Notes: a model not told the origin generated them from the letters alone. 64,000 bases of DNA from an uncultured Rhodospirillales bacterium (GCA_903835235.1 CAILMF010000079.1:45901-109900), one strand, 5' to 3'. Positions 14,868 to 24,224 are shown, counted from the stretch's first letter. A program made the numbers and translations.

Positions 14868-17800
14868 TCATGACGGCCGACCCGTCCGGGTGCCGAGCAG
14901 ACCGCCTCTGCCCCATGCCCGGCCGCCATCGGGCCTGACCCGCTCGCTCGCCGGCTTGCCAAGCAGGTCGATCATGGCCGGGAAAACGATGAGGATGAAG
15001 ATCGGCACCAGGCCGATACCGCCGACCACCACCAGCGCCAGGGGCTTCTGCACATCGGCGCCGATGCCGGTGGCCAGGGCCATCGGCAGCAGCCCGGTGA
15101 AGCTGGCGAAGCAGGTCATGAAGACCGGGCGCATGCGGTCCACGCCGGCCTGGTCCAGCGCGCGGCGCCAAGGCATCCCATCGCTGCGCAGGTGGTTGAA
15201 GTGGGACAGCAGGATGATGCCCTCCATCACCGTGATCCCGAACAGCGCCAGGAAGCCGATGGCCGCGGGCACGCTGAAGTTCAGGCCCGCCACCCAGAGC
15301 GCGACGACGCCGCCGACGATAGACATCGGCACGATGCCGAATACCAGCAGGGTTTCCCGCAGCGTGTTGAACTGCACATAGAGCAGCACGAGAATCAGCG
15401 CGAAGGCCGCCGGCACCACCACCATCAATCGGCCGACGGCTTCCTGCAGGTTGCGGAACTCGCCCACCCAATCCAGCCGGTAGCCGGGCGGCAGCACCAC
15501 CTGCGCCGCCACCAGGCGCTGCGCCTCGGCCACCGTGCTGGCGGGGTCGCGGCCCCGCACGCTGAAGCGGATCGGCACGTAGCGGCTGGCATCCTCGCGG
15601 TAGATGTAGCTGACGCCCGAAACCAGGCGGATATCGGCGACGTCCTCCAGCGTGGCGCCGGTCCTGTCGCCGATGGGAATGCGGCGGATCGAAGCTGTAT
15701 TGTCGCGGGCCTCCTCGGCCAGGCGAACCATGATGGGGAAGTTGCGGTCCGCCCCCGGTTCGTAGAGCCGCCCGGCTTCCCGCCCACCGATGGCGGCCTG
15801 GATCACCTCGTTCACGTCGTTCATGTTCAGCCCGAAGCGGGCGGCCCGGTCGCGGTCGATGGTGATGGCGACCGTCGGCTGGCCGAGCACGCGGAAGGCG
15901 GCCAGGTCGGCCACGCCGCGGACCTCGGCCATGATGGCGCGGATTTCCGCGGCCTTCTGCACGATGATGTCGAGTTCCGGCCCGAACACCTTCACCGCGT
16001 TGGCGCCCTTCACGCCCGAGGCCGCCTCCTGCACGTTGTCGCTGATGGCCTGGGCGTAGCTGAACTCCACGCCCAGGAACTCGCGCGACAGGCGTTCCTG
16101 CATCGCGTGCACCAGGCCGTCGCGGTTGGGGGCCGTGGTCCATTGGTCCGGTGGCTTCAGCGGCAGGAAGAACTCGGCGTTGAAGAAGCCGGCACTGTCG
16201 GTGCCATCATCCGGCCGGCCCTGCTGGCTGGTGGCGGTGATGACCTCGGGGAATTCCTGCAGCACCACACGGATGCGGTTGACCGTGGCGTTGCCCTCCT
16301 CCAGCGAGATGGTGCCGGGCATGGTGGCGCGGACCCACAGGTTGCCTTCCTCCAGCGTCGGCAGGAACTCGGCGCCCAGCGTCGACATCAGCGCGAAGGA
16401 GCTGCCCAGCAGCAGCGCCGCCAGCAGCAGGCAGACCGCGCGCATGGACATGGCGGCGGCATAGAGCCGCGCATGGGCGCGGCGCAGCACCCTGACCAGC
16501 GGCGTGTCGCTCTCCTTGCTGTCCTCGCGCAGCATCAGCGCCGCCAGGGCCGGGGTGATGGTGAAGGTGGCCAGCAGCGCGCCGATGATGGCGTAGGCAT
16601 AGGTCTTCGACATCGGGCCGAAGATGCGGCCCTCGACCCCGCCCAGGGTGAACAGCGGGATGAAGGCGGCGATGATGATCAGCGCCGAGAAGAAGATCGC
16701 CTTGTCCACCTCGCTGGCGGCACGCAGGATCGTCAGCGGCAGGCCGGAAAGCCCCTGCGGCGTGGCCGGCACCACCGGTCTGTTGCCGGTACTTCGGGCC
16801 AGCCTCAGGTGGCGGTATATGTTCTCCACCATGATGACGGTGGCATCCACCAGCAGGCCGAAGTCCAGCGCGCCGAGCGACAGCAGGTTGGCGCTTTCCC
16901 CCCGCACCAGCATGGTGACGATGGCGAAGAGGAAGGCGAAGGGCACGGTCGCCGCCACCACCAGGGCGCCGCGGAAGTCGCCGAGGAACAGCCACTGGAT
17001 CAGCAGGATCAGCGCCACGCCTTCGATGATGTTGTGCACCACGGTGCGGGTGGTGATCTTGACCAGCTCCTCGCGGTCGTACAGCGGCACGATCCGCACG
17101 CCGGGGGGCAGGATGCCGCCGGCGTTGATCCGCGCCACCTCCTGCTGCACGGCGCGAATGGTGGGCAGGGTCTGCTCGCCGCGGCGCATCAGCACCGTGG
17201 CCAGCACCACGTCGTTATCCTCCTCATGCCCGGCCACGCCCAGCCGCGGCAGGTTGCCGATCTGCACCGTGGCGATATCCGAAAGCTGCACCGGCAGGCC
17301 GCGCTCGGCGGAGAGCACCACCTTGCCGAGGTCTTCCAGGCCACGCAGCAGGCCGATGCCCTGCACCACCGCGGCCTGGGGACCGATACGGATGACGCCG
17401 GCACCCACCGTGGCGTTGCCGGCCCGGATGGCCGCGACCACCTGCGGCAGGGTGAGCCCGTGCGCGATCATCCGGTGCAGGTCGATGGAGACGCTGTAAC
17501 TTTTGGACAAGCCACCAAAGGAGGTGACGTCGACCACTCCGGGCACCCGCTTGAAGCGGCGGTTCAGCACCCAGTCCTGCAGGGTCTTCAGGTCGGCCAG
17601 GCCAAAGCCCGGCGGCCCTACCAGGCGATAGCGCATGATCTCGCCGATCGGCGACAGCGGCGAAATGGTGGGATTCGCCGATTCCGGCAGGCCCTCGGTC
17701 TGTGCCAGCCGGTTCAGCACCTGCTGCAAGGCCTGTTCGTAGGTGTAGTTGAAGTTGAACTGCACCCGGACGTCGGACAGGCCGAACAGGCTGGTCGAGC

Positions 17801-18044
17801 GCACCGACGTCAGGTTCGGCATTCCCGCCATGGCCAGTTCCACCGGGATGGTGACGTAGCGTTCGATCTCCTCCGCGCTTTGCCCCGGGTTCTGGGTGAT
17901 GACGACCACCTGGGGCGGCACCGGGTCGGGATAGGCCTCGATGTTGAGCTTGGTGAAGCCGATCAGCCCGACCACGAGGAATGCGAAGAACAGCAGGACA
18001 ACCAAGGGGCGTCGTTGCAGGGAAAACGCGACAACCTGACGCAT
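14868..18044 (-). CDS. RND efflux pump inner-membrane subunit, HME (CzcA/CusA)-like
   Basis: About 1058 aa, full length for an RND permease. The N-terminus has one membrane helix (VVLLFFAFLVVGLIGFTKL) and YPDPVPPQV, then IERYVTIPVELAMAGMPNL and SLFGLSDVRV, as in heavy-metal-efflux pumps. The transmembrane block around 395-410 reads LSLGALDFGLLVDATVIMVEN, where HME pumps carry conserved acidic residues for proton coupling. A second periplasmic half with FLPTLEEGNLWVRATMPGTISLEEG follows, and the C-terminal membrane bundle ends near 1030. No periplasmic adaptor or outer-membrane channel gene flanks it, so partners must be elsewhere. Metal ions are the family substrate; the assignment to a particular ion is not possible. 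Confidence 0.93.
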   Translation of the reverse strand: MRQVVAFSLQRRPLVVLLFFAFLVVGLIGFTKLNIEAYPDPVPPQVVVITQNPGQSAEEIERYVTIPVELAMAGMPNLTSVRSTSLFGLSDVRVQFNFNYTYEQALQQVLNRLAQTEGLPESANPTISPLSPIGEIMRYRLVGPPGFGLADLKTLQDWVLNRRFKRVPGVVDVTSFGGLSKSYSVSIDLHRMIAHGLTLPQVVAAIRAGNATVGAGVIRIGPQAAVVQGIGLLRGLEDLGKVVLSAERGLPVQLSDIATVQIGNLPRLGVAGHEEDNDVVLATVLMRRGEQTLPTIRAVQQEVARINAGGILPPGVRIVPLYDREELVKITTRTVVHNIIEGVALILLIQWLFLGDFRGALVVAATVPFAFLFAIVTMLVRGESANLLSLGALDFGLLVDATVIMVENIYRHLRLARSTGNRPVVPATPQGLSGLPLTILRAASEVDKAIFFSALIIIAAFIPLFTLGGVEGRIFGPMSKTYAYAIIGALLATFTITPALAALMLREDSKESDTPLVRVLRRAHARLYAAAMSMRAVCLLLAALLLGSSFALMSTLGAEFLPTLEEGNLWVRATMPGTISLEEGNATVNRIRVVLQEFPEVITATSQQGRPDDGTDSAGFFNAEFFLPLKPPDQWTTAPNRDGLVHAMQERLSREFLGVEFSYAQAISDNVQEAASGVKGANAVKVFGPELDIIVQKAAEIRAIMAEVRGVADLAAFRVLGQPTVAITIDRDRAARFGLNMNDVNEVIQAAIGGREAGRLYEPGADRNFPIMVRLAEEARDNTASIRRIPIGDRTGATLEDVADIRLVSGVSYIYREDASRYVPIRFSVRGRDPASTVAEAQRLVAAQVVLPPGYRLDWVGEFRNLQEAVGRLMVVVPAAFALILVLLYVQFNTLRETLLVFGIVPMSIVGGVVALWVAGLNFSVPAAIGFLALFGITVMEGIILLSHFNHLRSDGMPWRRALDQAGVDRMRPVFMTCFASFTGLLPMALATGIGADVQKPLALVVVGGIGLVPIFILIVFPAMIDLLGKPASERVRPDGGRAWGRGGLLGTRTGRPS

Positions 18045-18312
18045 GTGTGTGGACCTGGACCTGATGGCGGATTATTTGCCCCGATGTTACTACCTGTCCA
18101 TGTGTTTGCCGCCTTAAGTTTCGCTTAGATTTGAAGACGACGGCGCCGGCGGCGCGCGGCATTGGCCAGCCACGGTACGCTGGGACACGCCGACACAAGC
18201 TGGCAGGTGCCGCGAAGGCCAGCTCGGGCGCATGGACCCGACAGCGCTGCCGATGGCACGAGGGCACGCCAGGCGGACTTGCCGATAGGCCGTTCCAGCC
18301 GCGCCCAGCCAG

Positions 18313-18497
18313 CTCATACCAAGCGCACGAAGGATAAACCTTCGTGCGCCTCAGTCGCCGGGCGGGCCGCCTCCGCGGCCCTTGGCGTCGTGCGCAGGCA
18401 CGCTGACGCGTGACGCGGCATAAGCCGCGGCCGCCATTCGGCGGCTCGGCCCGCAAACTGCGGGCCGCAGGTCGGAACTTCGTGTGCTTGGTATCAG
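18313..18497. repeat. 185-bp mosaic repeat with 20-bp terminal inverted repeats, copy 1
   Basis: Left end CTCATACCAAGCGCACGAAG (18313-18332) is complementary at 18 of 20 positions to the right end at 18478-18497. Inside are an 11-bp hairpin (18323-18349), CCTCAGTCGCCGGGCGG, CGCCATTCGGCGGCTCGGC and a GGCCCGC/GCGGGCC hairpin. The block order and several blocks recur at 40803-40990. The right end supplies the stop codon (18494-18496) of the TonB receptor gene. The rest of the 449-bp gap 18045-18493 shows no gene; its right-hand portion, just before the RND start, is relatively AT-rich and probably holds that gene's promoter. Confidence 0.75.
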
Positions 18498-20596
18498 AAC
18501 GCCCGCGACAACCCCGCGAAGACCCCGCGACGCGCGCCGAATTGCGGCGCGCCCACGCCGATGCCGGTGCCGCTGCGCAGCTGGTAGCTGCTGTCGAAGG
18601 CGTTGATCAGGTCCAACCGTGCGGTCCAGCGGGCGTTGTCCGGCCCGGCGAAGTCCTGCTGCACGCCGATGTTGAAGCTGGCATAGGGCGCCAGCTTCTG
18701 GGTGTTGGCGAAGCCGCTGCGCAGGCCATTGCCATAGAGCATGGTCGTGGAAAGCCGCCCGCCCTCCCAGCCGCGCCAGATTGCCCCGGCCGAGCCGGTG
18801 TAGAGCTGGTCGTGGTCGGTGCGGATGTACTTGCGCTGGATATACGCCAGTTCCTCGGCGTCGAAGGTGAATTGCGCCGAGCGGATCTGCGTGGCGGCCG
18901 AGCGGCTGATGGCCAGGTTGGCATAGGCCAGCCAGCGTTCGGTCCGCCAACTGGCGCTGAACTCCACGCCGTAGATCTTGCCGCGGCGGTAGTTGAACGG
19001 CGTGAAGATCAGCGCATTGCCGAACTGGCCGAAGTCCAGCAGGTCGCGCACGTCCTTGTAGTAGGCGTCGGCGCCCAGTGTCAGCGCCTCCGTCACCCGC
19101 TGCGAGACGCCGAGGTCGAAGCGATGCGCGCGTTCCGGCCGCACGGCGTCGTTCTGCAGGCTGGCCGGCGCGCCGGTGGTGCCGACGAACCTTTGGATGG
19201 TCGTGGTCGGCGCCAGCTCGAATTGCGGCGGCGTGAAGCTACGGGCATAGCCGGCGTGCAGGGTGGTGCCCTCGGCTGGGCGCCAGACCAGGTTGGCCCG
19301 CGGCGAGACCTGGCCGGCGCTGACGAATTCCACCATCTGGTCCCAGCGGGCGCCCAGGTTCAGCGTCAGCCGCTCGGTCAGCCGCCATTCATCCTGCAGG
19401 TAGCCGCCCAGCAGCCAGCCGGTACGGCCGTATCGGTCGTTGATGTTGAATGGGTCGTCCATGGCATTGCCACCGGCATCCAGCGGCAGCACGGCGGTGC
19501 TGGTGCGGAAGGCGGTGCGCTCACCAGTGACCTGGAAGCCCCCGCGCAGCATGTGGTCGGCATGCACCCGCCAGCTGGCGTCGGTCTGCACGCCCGTCGC
19601 CAGGTTGGCGCGATAGACGTCCGAGGCGACACCGTTGAACACCAGCTCACCCGTGGTGCTCGGCACGTAGTGCACCGAGGAGCGGCGGATGAAGGGCGCG
19701 ACCTGCACCTCCAGATCGCCGAGGGATTTCTGCACGGCAGCCACACCATACCAGTTGCGTTCCCACTGCCGGGCACGCAGCGCGGCGCTGTCGAACGCGC
19801 TGACCCCGAAGGCGGTGTATTGCGGCGTCAGGCCGCGCGTGGTCGGAATCTCGAAGCGGTTCAGCGCGGTGCCGGCGATCAGCGAGAGCCGCGTGGTGTC
19901 GTCCAGTTGCCGGGCGGCGCTGACCAGGCCGCGGCTTTGTTGGGTGTTGTCGTGGCTGGCGCGCCAGGCATTGGTCGGGTTCTCGATGCCCTGCTGGCTG
20001 CGCAGCAGGCTGCCGCTGGCGAAGACATCCCATTCGCCGACCAGGCCGGCCCAGCTGGCCTGTGGCTGCACCAGGCCACGGGCGCCGCCATAGAGGCCAA
20101 GGCTGCCGCCGGGGTCGGTCGCGCCGCTGCGGGTCTCCAGGTCGATCACCGCATTGGTGCGGAAGCCGAATTGCGCCGGGAGCGCGCCGGTCAGCAGGGA
20201 GACGCTGCGCAGCGCGCGTGCGTCGAAGACCTGGCCGAAGCCGGAGAGACCTTCCGGCAGTTGCACGCCGTTCAGCCGGTATTGCAGGTTGCGGTGCTCG
20301 CCGCGGATGTGGATCTCGCCGAAGCTGTCCTGCACCACGCCGGGGGTCTGCAGCAGCACCTGGTTCAGCGCCTGGCTGGCACCGCCGGGCAGGCCCTCGA
20401 TGGTCTCGCGGTCCAGCCGGGTTTCCCGCACGCCCAGGCGGTCCGGCACCTGTTGCCGTTCGGTGGAGCCACGCGCGGCATCCACCACCACTTCCGGCAG
20501 GTCCAGCGCCGGCGCCACCGGCTGCGCGCCGGCCGGCAACCCGGCCAAAGCCAGCAAAGCCCCGACCCATCGATGACGCGAGGCCGCCCTCGGCAT
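18494..20596 (-). CDS. TonB-dependent outer-membrane receptor
   Basis: About 700 aa. The signal peptide is MPRAASRHRWVGALLALAGLPAGA, followed by a TonB-box-like LPEVVVDA. The plug domain (about 45-160) has LPGGASQALNQVLLQTPGV, IHIRGEHRNLQYRLNGVQLPEG and VIDLETRSG. A 22-strand-type beta barrel ends in the aromatic residue Phe (GLSRAF). ATG 20596 is preferred because AGGGGAAG lies about ten bases upstream; the ATG at 20641 would add an arginine-rich extension. The ligand is unknown. A Zur-like palindrome lies about 60-75 bp upstream, so zinc uptake is one possibility. The stop codon lies inside a mosaic repeat. Confidence 0.9.
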   Translation of the reverse strand: MPRAASRHRWVGALLALAGLPAGAQPVAPALDLPEVVVDAARGSTERQQVPDRLGVRETRLDRETIEGLPGGASQALNQVLLQTPGVVQDSFGEIHIRGEHRNLQYRLNGVQLPEGLSGFGQVFDARALRSVSLLTGALPAQFGFRTNAVIDLETRSGATDPGGSLGLYGGARGLVQPQASWAGLVGEWDVFASGSLLRSQQGIENPTNAWRASHDNTQQSRGLVSAARQLDDTTRLSLIAGTALNRFEIPTTRGLTPQYTAFGVSAFDSAALRARQWERNWYGVAAVQKSLGDLEVQVAPFIRRSSVHYVPSTTGELVFNGVASDVYRANLATGVQTDASWRVHADHMLRGGFQVTGERTAFRTSTAVLPLDAGGNAMDDPFNINDRYGRTGWLLGGYLQDEWRLTERLTLNLGARWDQMVEFVSAGQVSPRANLVWRPAEGTTLHAGYARSFTPPQFELAPTTTIQRFVGTTGAPASLQNDAVRPERAHRFDLGVSQRVTEALTLGADAYYKDVRDLLDFGQFGNALIFTPFNYRRGKIYGVEFSASWRTERWLAYANLAISRSAATQIRSAQFTFDAEELAYIQRKYIRTDHDQLYTGSAGAIWRGWEGGRLSTTMLYGNGLRSGFANTQKLAPYASFNIGVQQDFAGPDNARWTARLDLINAFDSSYQLRSGTGIGVGAPQFGARRGVFAGLSRAF

Positions 20597-20654
20597 GCGC
20601 AAGCTTCCCCTGAACCGCCCAGTGGCCCTGCCGCGAAGCATCAGCGGCAGGAGA

Positions 20655-20669
20655 CGTTATAACATAACA
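20655..20669 (-). promoter_or_regulatory. Putative Zur (zinc uptake regulator) operator
   Basis: The minus strand reads TGTTATGTTATAACG inside an AT-rich island (20655-20673) in otherwise GC-rich DNA. Twelve of fifteen positions match the Zur consensus TGTTATAATATAACA as I remember it. It lies between the divergent TonB receptor and DUF1080 genes, 59 bp from the receptor start. Base composition and partial symmetry are seen directly; the regulator assignment is inference. Confidence 0.4.
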
Positions 20670-20831
20670 TATAGCTGTCACCGTCAACCGTCGAGCCGCT
20701 GTGCCGTGGATTGCTTTGGCCGCAGCGGCAACTGGCGCTACCCTTGCTCCAGCCCTGCTCGGGCGCGCCAGTGTGGCGTGCCAGGCGGCAAAAGGTCCGC
20801 GCCAAAGCGGACCCGTTGGGAGGATCGCAGC

Positions 20832-21455
20832 ATGAACCGCAGGTCATTCAACCTGGCCGTGATGGCCGGCAGCATGGGCCTTGGCGGCCTGCACCAGGCC
20901 TCGGCCCAGGCCACCGGCATGACGCCGCTGTTCAATGGCCGCGACTTCGATGGCTTCGACCGGATCGGCACTGCCAACTGGCGGGTGGAGGGCGGTGCCC
21001 TGGTGGCCGACCGCGGCAATGGGCTGCTGGTGACCAAGCGCGCCTATGGCGATTTCCTCCTGGTTGCCGAGTTTTGGGTGGATACCGCGACCAACAGCGG
21101 CATCTTCATCCGCTGCACCGACCCCAACACCATCACCGCCACCAATGCGTACGAGGTGAACATCTGGGACGAGCGGCCGGAGCAGAATTACGGCACCGGC
21201 GCCATCGTCGGTGTCTCGGCGGTGAACCCGATGCCGCGTGCCGGCGGCCGTTGGAACACCTTCGACATCACCGCGCGCGGCGACAGCTTCACGGTGCTGC
21301 TGAACGGGCAGAAGACCGTGGACGGTGCCCGCGACGCGAAGCACGCCAGCGGGCGGATTGCGCTGCAGCACGGCGACGGCGTGAAGGATGCCGCCGGTGT
21401 GGCGAATGACCGCGGCGTGGTGCGGTTCCGCAAGGTGGAAATCCGCACGCTGTAG
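20832..21455 (+). CDS. DUF1080 (3-keto-disaccharide hydrolase-like) exported protein
   Basis: 207 aa. The N-terminus NRRSFNLAVMAGSMGLGGLHQASAQ looks like a Tat or Sec signal with paired arginines. The mature part is a concanavalin-like DUF1080 domain: LFNGRDFDGFDRIGTANWRVEGGALVA near residues 33-59, then YGDFLLVAEFWVDTATNSGIFIRC, YEVNIWDE and GRIALQHGDGV. The family binds or cleaves oxidised glycosides in the periplasm (family knowledge; the enzyme activity is not certain). ATG 20832 is preceded by GGGAGGA. It is divergent from the TonB receptor, with the Zur-like site between them, and may share its regulation. Confidence 0.85.
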   Translation: MNRRSFNLAVMAGSMGLGGLHQASAQATGMTPLFNGRDFDGFDRIGTANWRVEGGALVADRGNGLLVTKRAYGDFLLVAEFWVDTATNSGIFIRCTDPNTITATNAYEVNIWDERPEQNYGTGAIVGVSAVNPMPRAGGRWNTFDITARGDSFTVLLNGQKTVDGARDAKHASGRIALQHGDGVKDAAGVANDRGVVRFRKVEIRTL

Positions 21456-21519
21456 TCGCGGGCTTCAGCGCCTGCCCCGAAAGCCCGGCGGCTGAGGATT
21501 TTCCCCCTGGCCATGACGG

Positions 21520-21552
21520 CAACCTGCCGATGCTGGTTGCATCGGCAGGTTG
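21520..21552. terminator. 14-bp hairpin terminator between convergent genes
   Basis: CAACCTGCCGATGC (21520-21533) pairs perfectly with 21539-21552 around the loop TGGTT. It lies between the stops of the DUF1080 gene and selO, so it can end transcription from either side. Confidence 0.65.
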
Positions 21553-21614
21553 ATGGAAGCCGCCACGCGGGAAAGACGGGCCGCGCCGACCCGATGGGCT
21601 TTCGGGATGGGCTT

Positions 21615-23066
21615 TCAGGTGCCGCAGAAGGTCTGGTAGCCGGGCATGCCATCGGCTGCCGGCAGGGCGTAGCGCGGGTCGGCCGGCGGCGCGAAGGGGG
21701 AGCGCAGCACGGCCAGCAGCGCCTCGAAGGGCTTGAGATCGTCGCGCTCGGCGGCGGCGGCCAGGGCTTCCTCCACCAGGTGATTACGCGGGATGACCGC
21801 GGGGTTGGTGTGCAGCATGGCCTGCTGGCGTTCCGGCATCGGCTCCGCCGCCAGCCGGGCGTGCCAGCGCGGCAGCCAGGCATCCAGCGCGGCAGTGCCG
21901 AGGAACTGGTCGCGCAGCGCCGTGGCATCGCCGCCGGCTGCTGCGGCCAGGTGGCGGAAGCTGAGCGTGAAGTCGGCCTTGGCCTCGGTCATCGCCTGCA
22001 AGAACTCCTGCACCAGCGCCTCGTCGCCGTCCCGCACGGTGTGCAGGCCCAGCTTGGCGTTCAGGCCGGTGCGCCAGGCGGCCTGGAAATGGTCAGCAAA
22101 GCCGGCCAGGATGTCCTGAGCCTGGCTGACGGCCTGGTCCTCATCATCCGAGAGCAGCGGCAGCAGTGCCTCGGCCAGCCGTGCCAGGTTCCATTGCACG
22201 ATGCGCGGCTGGTGGCCGTAGCGGTAGCGCCCGGCGCGGTCGATGCTGCTGAACACCGTGTTGGGGTCGTAGGCGTCCATGAAGGCGCAGGGGCCGTAGT
22301 CGATGGTCTCGCCGCTGATGGCGCAGTTGTCGGTGTTCATCACGCCATGGATGAAGCCGACCAGCATCCAACGTGCGACCAGCGCCGCCTGACGCGCCAC
22401 CACGGCGGCCAGCAGCCCGGCGGCGCCCTCGGCGCCCGGGTAGTGGCGCGCCAGGGCGTAGTCCACCAGCGTGGCCAACGCCTCGGTGTCCCGCCGCGCC
22501 GCGAAATACTGGAAGGTGCCGACGCGCAGGTGGCTGCTGGCGACGCGGGTCAGGACGGCGCCCCAGACCGGTACCTCGCGGAAGACTTCGTCACCGCTGG
22601 CCACGGCGGCGAGCGAGCGGGTGGTCGGGATGCCCAGCGCGTGCATCGCCTCGCTGATCAGGTATTCGCGCAGCACCGGGCCGATGGCGGCGCGGCCGTC
22701 GCCACCGCGCGACCATGGCGTCGGGCCACTGCCCTTCAGTTGCAGGTCGCGCGGCTGGCCGTCATGGGCGATGACTTCGCCCAGCAGAATCGCGCGGCCA
22801 TCGCCAAGCTGAGGGTTGAAGTGGCCGAATTGATGCCCGGCATAGGCCTGGGCGATGGGGTCGGCGCCCGGCGGCACCAGGTTGCCCGCCAGCATCGCCA
22901 CGCCGTCTAGGCTGGCCAGCGCGGCGGGGTCCAGCCCCAGCGCCTCCGCCAGCGGCAAGTTCAGCTGCAGCAGCCGCGGCGCGCTGACCGGCGTGGGCGC
23001 CAGCCGGGCGAAGAGCCGCTCCGGCAGGTGGGCATAGGTATTCGCGAATGGGATCGAGAGGGCCAT
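21615..23066 (-). CDS. selO: Protein adenylyltransferase SelO (YdiU family)
   Basis: About 483 aa, full length for bacterial SelO, a pseudokinase-fold enzyme that AMPylates Ser/Thr/Tyr of target proteins and is linked to redox stress (family knowledge). Landmarks are [19 protein letters not shown] (about 75-93), [20 protein letters not shown] (nucleotide-binding Lys and Arg, about 108-127), [30 protein letters not shown] (metal-binding Asn/Asp, about 245-265) and the C-terminal TFCGT, whose Cys corresponds to the conserved redox residue. A 98-bp leader with three 25-bp repeats separates it from the upstream small gene on the same strand. Confidence 0.95.
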   Translation of the reverse strand: MALSIPFANTYAHLPERLFARLAPTPVSAPRLLQLNLPLAEALGLDPAALASLDGVAMLAGNLVPPGADPIAQAYAGHQFGHFNPQLGDGRAILLGEVIAHDGQPRDLQLKGSGPTPWSRGGDGRAAIGPVLREYLISEAMHALGIPTTRSLAAVASGDEVFREVPVWGAVLTRVASSHLRVGTFQYFAARRDTEALATLVDYALARHYPGAEGAAGLLAAVVARQAALVARWMLVGFIHGVMNTDNCAISGETIDYGPCAFMDAYDPNTVFSSIDRAGRYRYGHQPRIVQWNLARLAEALLPLLSDDEDQAVSQAQDILAGFADHFQAAWRTGLNAKLGLHTVRDGDEALVQEFLQAMTEAKADFTLSFRHLAAAAGGDATALRDQFLGTAALDAWLPRWHARLAAEPMPERQQAMLHTNPAVIPRNHLVEEALAAAAERDDLKPFEALLAVLRSPFAPPADPRYALPAADGMPGYQTFCGT

Positions 23067-23094
23067 CCCCTACACTTCGGCAAGCCTGCCCCGG

Positions 23095-23156
23095 GGCGCA
23101 AGCCCCAGGGTGCAATCGAGGCGCAAGCCCCGTGGTTCGATACAGGGCAAGCCCCG
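23095..23156. repeat. Three tandem 25-bp units upstream of selO
   Basis: GGCGCAAGCCCC starts at 23095 and 23120, and GGGCAAGCCCC at 23145, giving a strict 25-bp period (the last unit is incomplete). Each core is a short palindrome (GGGGC/GCCCC type). The array fills the gap between the 101-aa gene and selO on their shared transcript strand. Confidence 0.6.
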
Positions 23157-23164
23157 GCGCGAAA

Positions 23165-23470
23165 TCAGCCGTTGCTGACCAGGCGCAGCGGCGCACCCTT
23201 GCCGCGGATTTCGGCCTCCTCGTACTCCGCGGCGGCGATGGCGCGGTCCAGCGCCGCGCGCAGCGCCTTCGCGCTGTCCAGCGTCAGCTCCACCGCGGCG
23301 CGGGCGCCGGGGTCCAGGCTGGTATTGGTGAAGTCCAGCGTGATGACGTCGCCCAGCGGCGCATGGCGGGCGTGGTCATAGGCGACCACGCTCTGGTTCA
23401 GCGGGAACCACTGGTCCCCGCGCTTGGCCATGCCCTCGGCCGCCGCGATCTCGATGATCGAGGTGCACAT
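23165..23470 (-). CDS. Small conserved protein, DUF6295-like
   Basis: 101 aa. The start at 23470 gives MCTSIIE, and Met-Cys-Thr at the N-terminus is characteristic of what I remember as DUF6295. The body carries DQWFPLNQSVVAYDHARHAPLGDVITLDFTN and VELTLDSAKALRAALDRAI, an alpha/beta mixture without membrane segments. The longer frame to 23605 is a shadow of the hydrolase gene. The ATG lies four bases after the stop of the dienelactone-hydrolase-like gene, so the two are co-transcribed. The function is unknown. Confidence 0.75.
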   Translation of the reverse strand: MCTSIIEIAAAEGMAKRGDQWFPLNQSVVAYDHARHAPLGDVITLDFTNTSLDPGARAAVELTLDSAKALRAALDRAIAAAEYEEAEIRGKGAPLRLVSNG

Positions 23471-23474
23471 GAGC

Positions 23475-24224
23475 CTACTTGCCCAGGTACTTGCCGAAGA
23501 ACGCAAAAATCTTCGCCCAGGCATCCATCGCCGCTTCCGGCCGGTACAGCGGGCGGTGCCAGTAGGTGAAGCCGTGGCCGGCGCCGTCGTAGCGGTGGAA
23601 TTCATAGGTCTTGCCGGCGGCCTTCAGCGCGGCTTCGTGCTGGTTGACCTGTTCCGGGCTGGGGGCGCGGTCGTCATTGCCGAACAGGCCCAGCAGCGGG
23701 GCCGAGAGGCCGGCGGTCATGTCGATCGGCGCCTGCGGCGTCTTCGCGTTCAGTTCCTCGGCGCCCATCACCACGCGGCCGCCCCATTCCTCCACCACCG
23801 CGTCCACGTCGGTCTTCTGGAGGGCGTAGATGAAGGCATGCCGCCCGCCGGAGCAGGAGCCGATCAGCCCGACCTTGCCGTTCAGCTCCGGCTGGGCGCG
23901 CATCCAGGCCACGGCGGCGGCGGTGTCCCCCACCATCTGCGCGTCGGGGATGCCGCCCTCGGCCCGCACCTTGGCGGCGACATCGTCCGGGTGGCCCTCG
24001 CCGGCGCGCTCATACAGGTTGGCGCAGATCGCGATATAGCCGTGATGCGCGAAGCGGCGCGTCGTCTCGATGTAGTATTCGCTCCAGCCCGGCAGGTGGT
24101 GGATCAGCACCACGCCGGGGAAGGGGCCCTTGCCTTCCGGCTTGGCCACATAAGCGGTGATGGGGGTGCCGCCATCGCCCTTCAGGGTGACGTTGCTGCA
24201 GGTCATGCCACGGTAGAACGCCAT
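23475..24224 (-). CDS. Dienelactone hydrolase family protein
   Basis: About 249-aa alpha/beta hydrolase. VVLIHHLPGWSEYYIETTRRFAHHGY gives the oxyanion region, GSCSGGR at about 115-121 holds the nucleophile (Cys in the GxCxGG pattern of dienelactone hydrolases), the acid is in GNDDRAPSPEQV and the His in GAGHGFTY (about 220). There is no signal peptide. ATG 24224 has AAGGAGG eight bases upstream; the extended frame to 24344 is rejected. It is first of a pair with the DUF6295-like gene and stands downstream of the flavin reductase gene in the same direction. The natural ester or lactone substrate is unknown. Confidence 0.9.
   Translation of the reverse strand: MAFYRGMTCSNVTLKGDGGTPITAYVAKPEGKGPFPGVVLIHHLPGWSEYYIETTRRFAHHGYIAICANLYERAGEGHPDDVAAKVRAEGGIPDAQMVGDTAAAVAWMRAQPELNGKVGLIGSCSGGRHAFIYALQKTDVDAVVEEWGGRVVMGAEELNAKTPQAPIDMTAGLSAPLLGLFGNDDRAPSPEQVNQHEAALKAAGKTYEFHRYDGAGHGFTYWHRPLYRPEAAMDAWAKIFAFFGKYLGK

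Noticed and set aside
15192..18128. 978-residue open frame on the plus strand opposite the RND pump
   Set aside because: It is an antisense frame of a GC-rich gene; the composition is His/Gln/Arg-rich, no domain is visible, and the minus strand encodes a complete RND pump.
23125..23145. tRNA T-arm-like GTTCGATAC
   Set aside because: No acceptor stem or anticodon arm pairs around it; it is part of the 25-bp repeat.
23095..23156. CRISPR array
   Set aside because: The period is only 25 bp with 12-bp cores, three units and no unique spacers.
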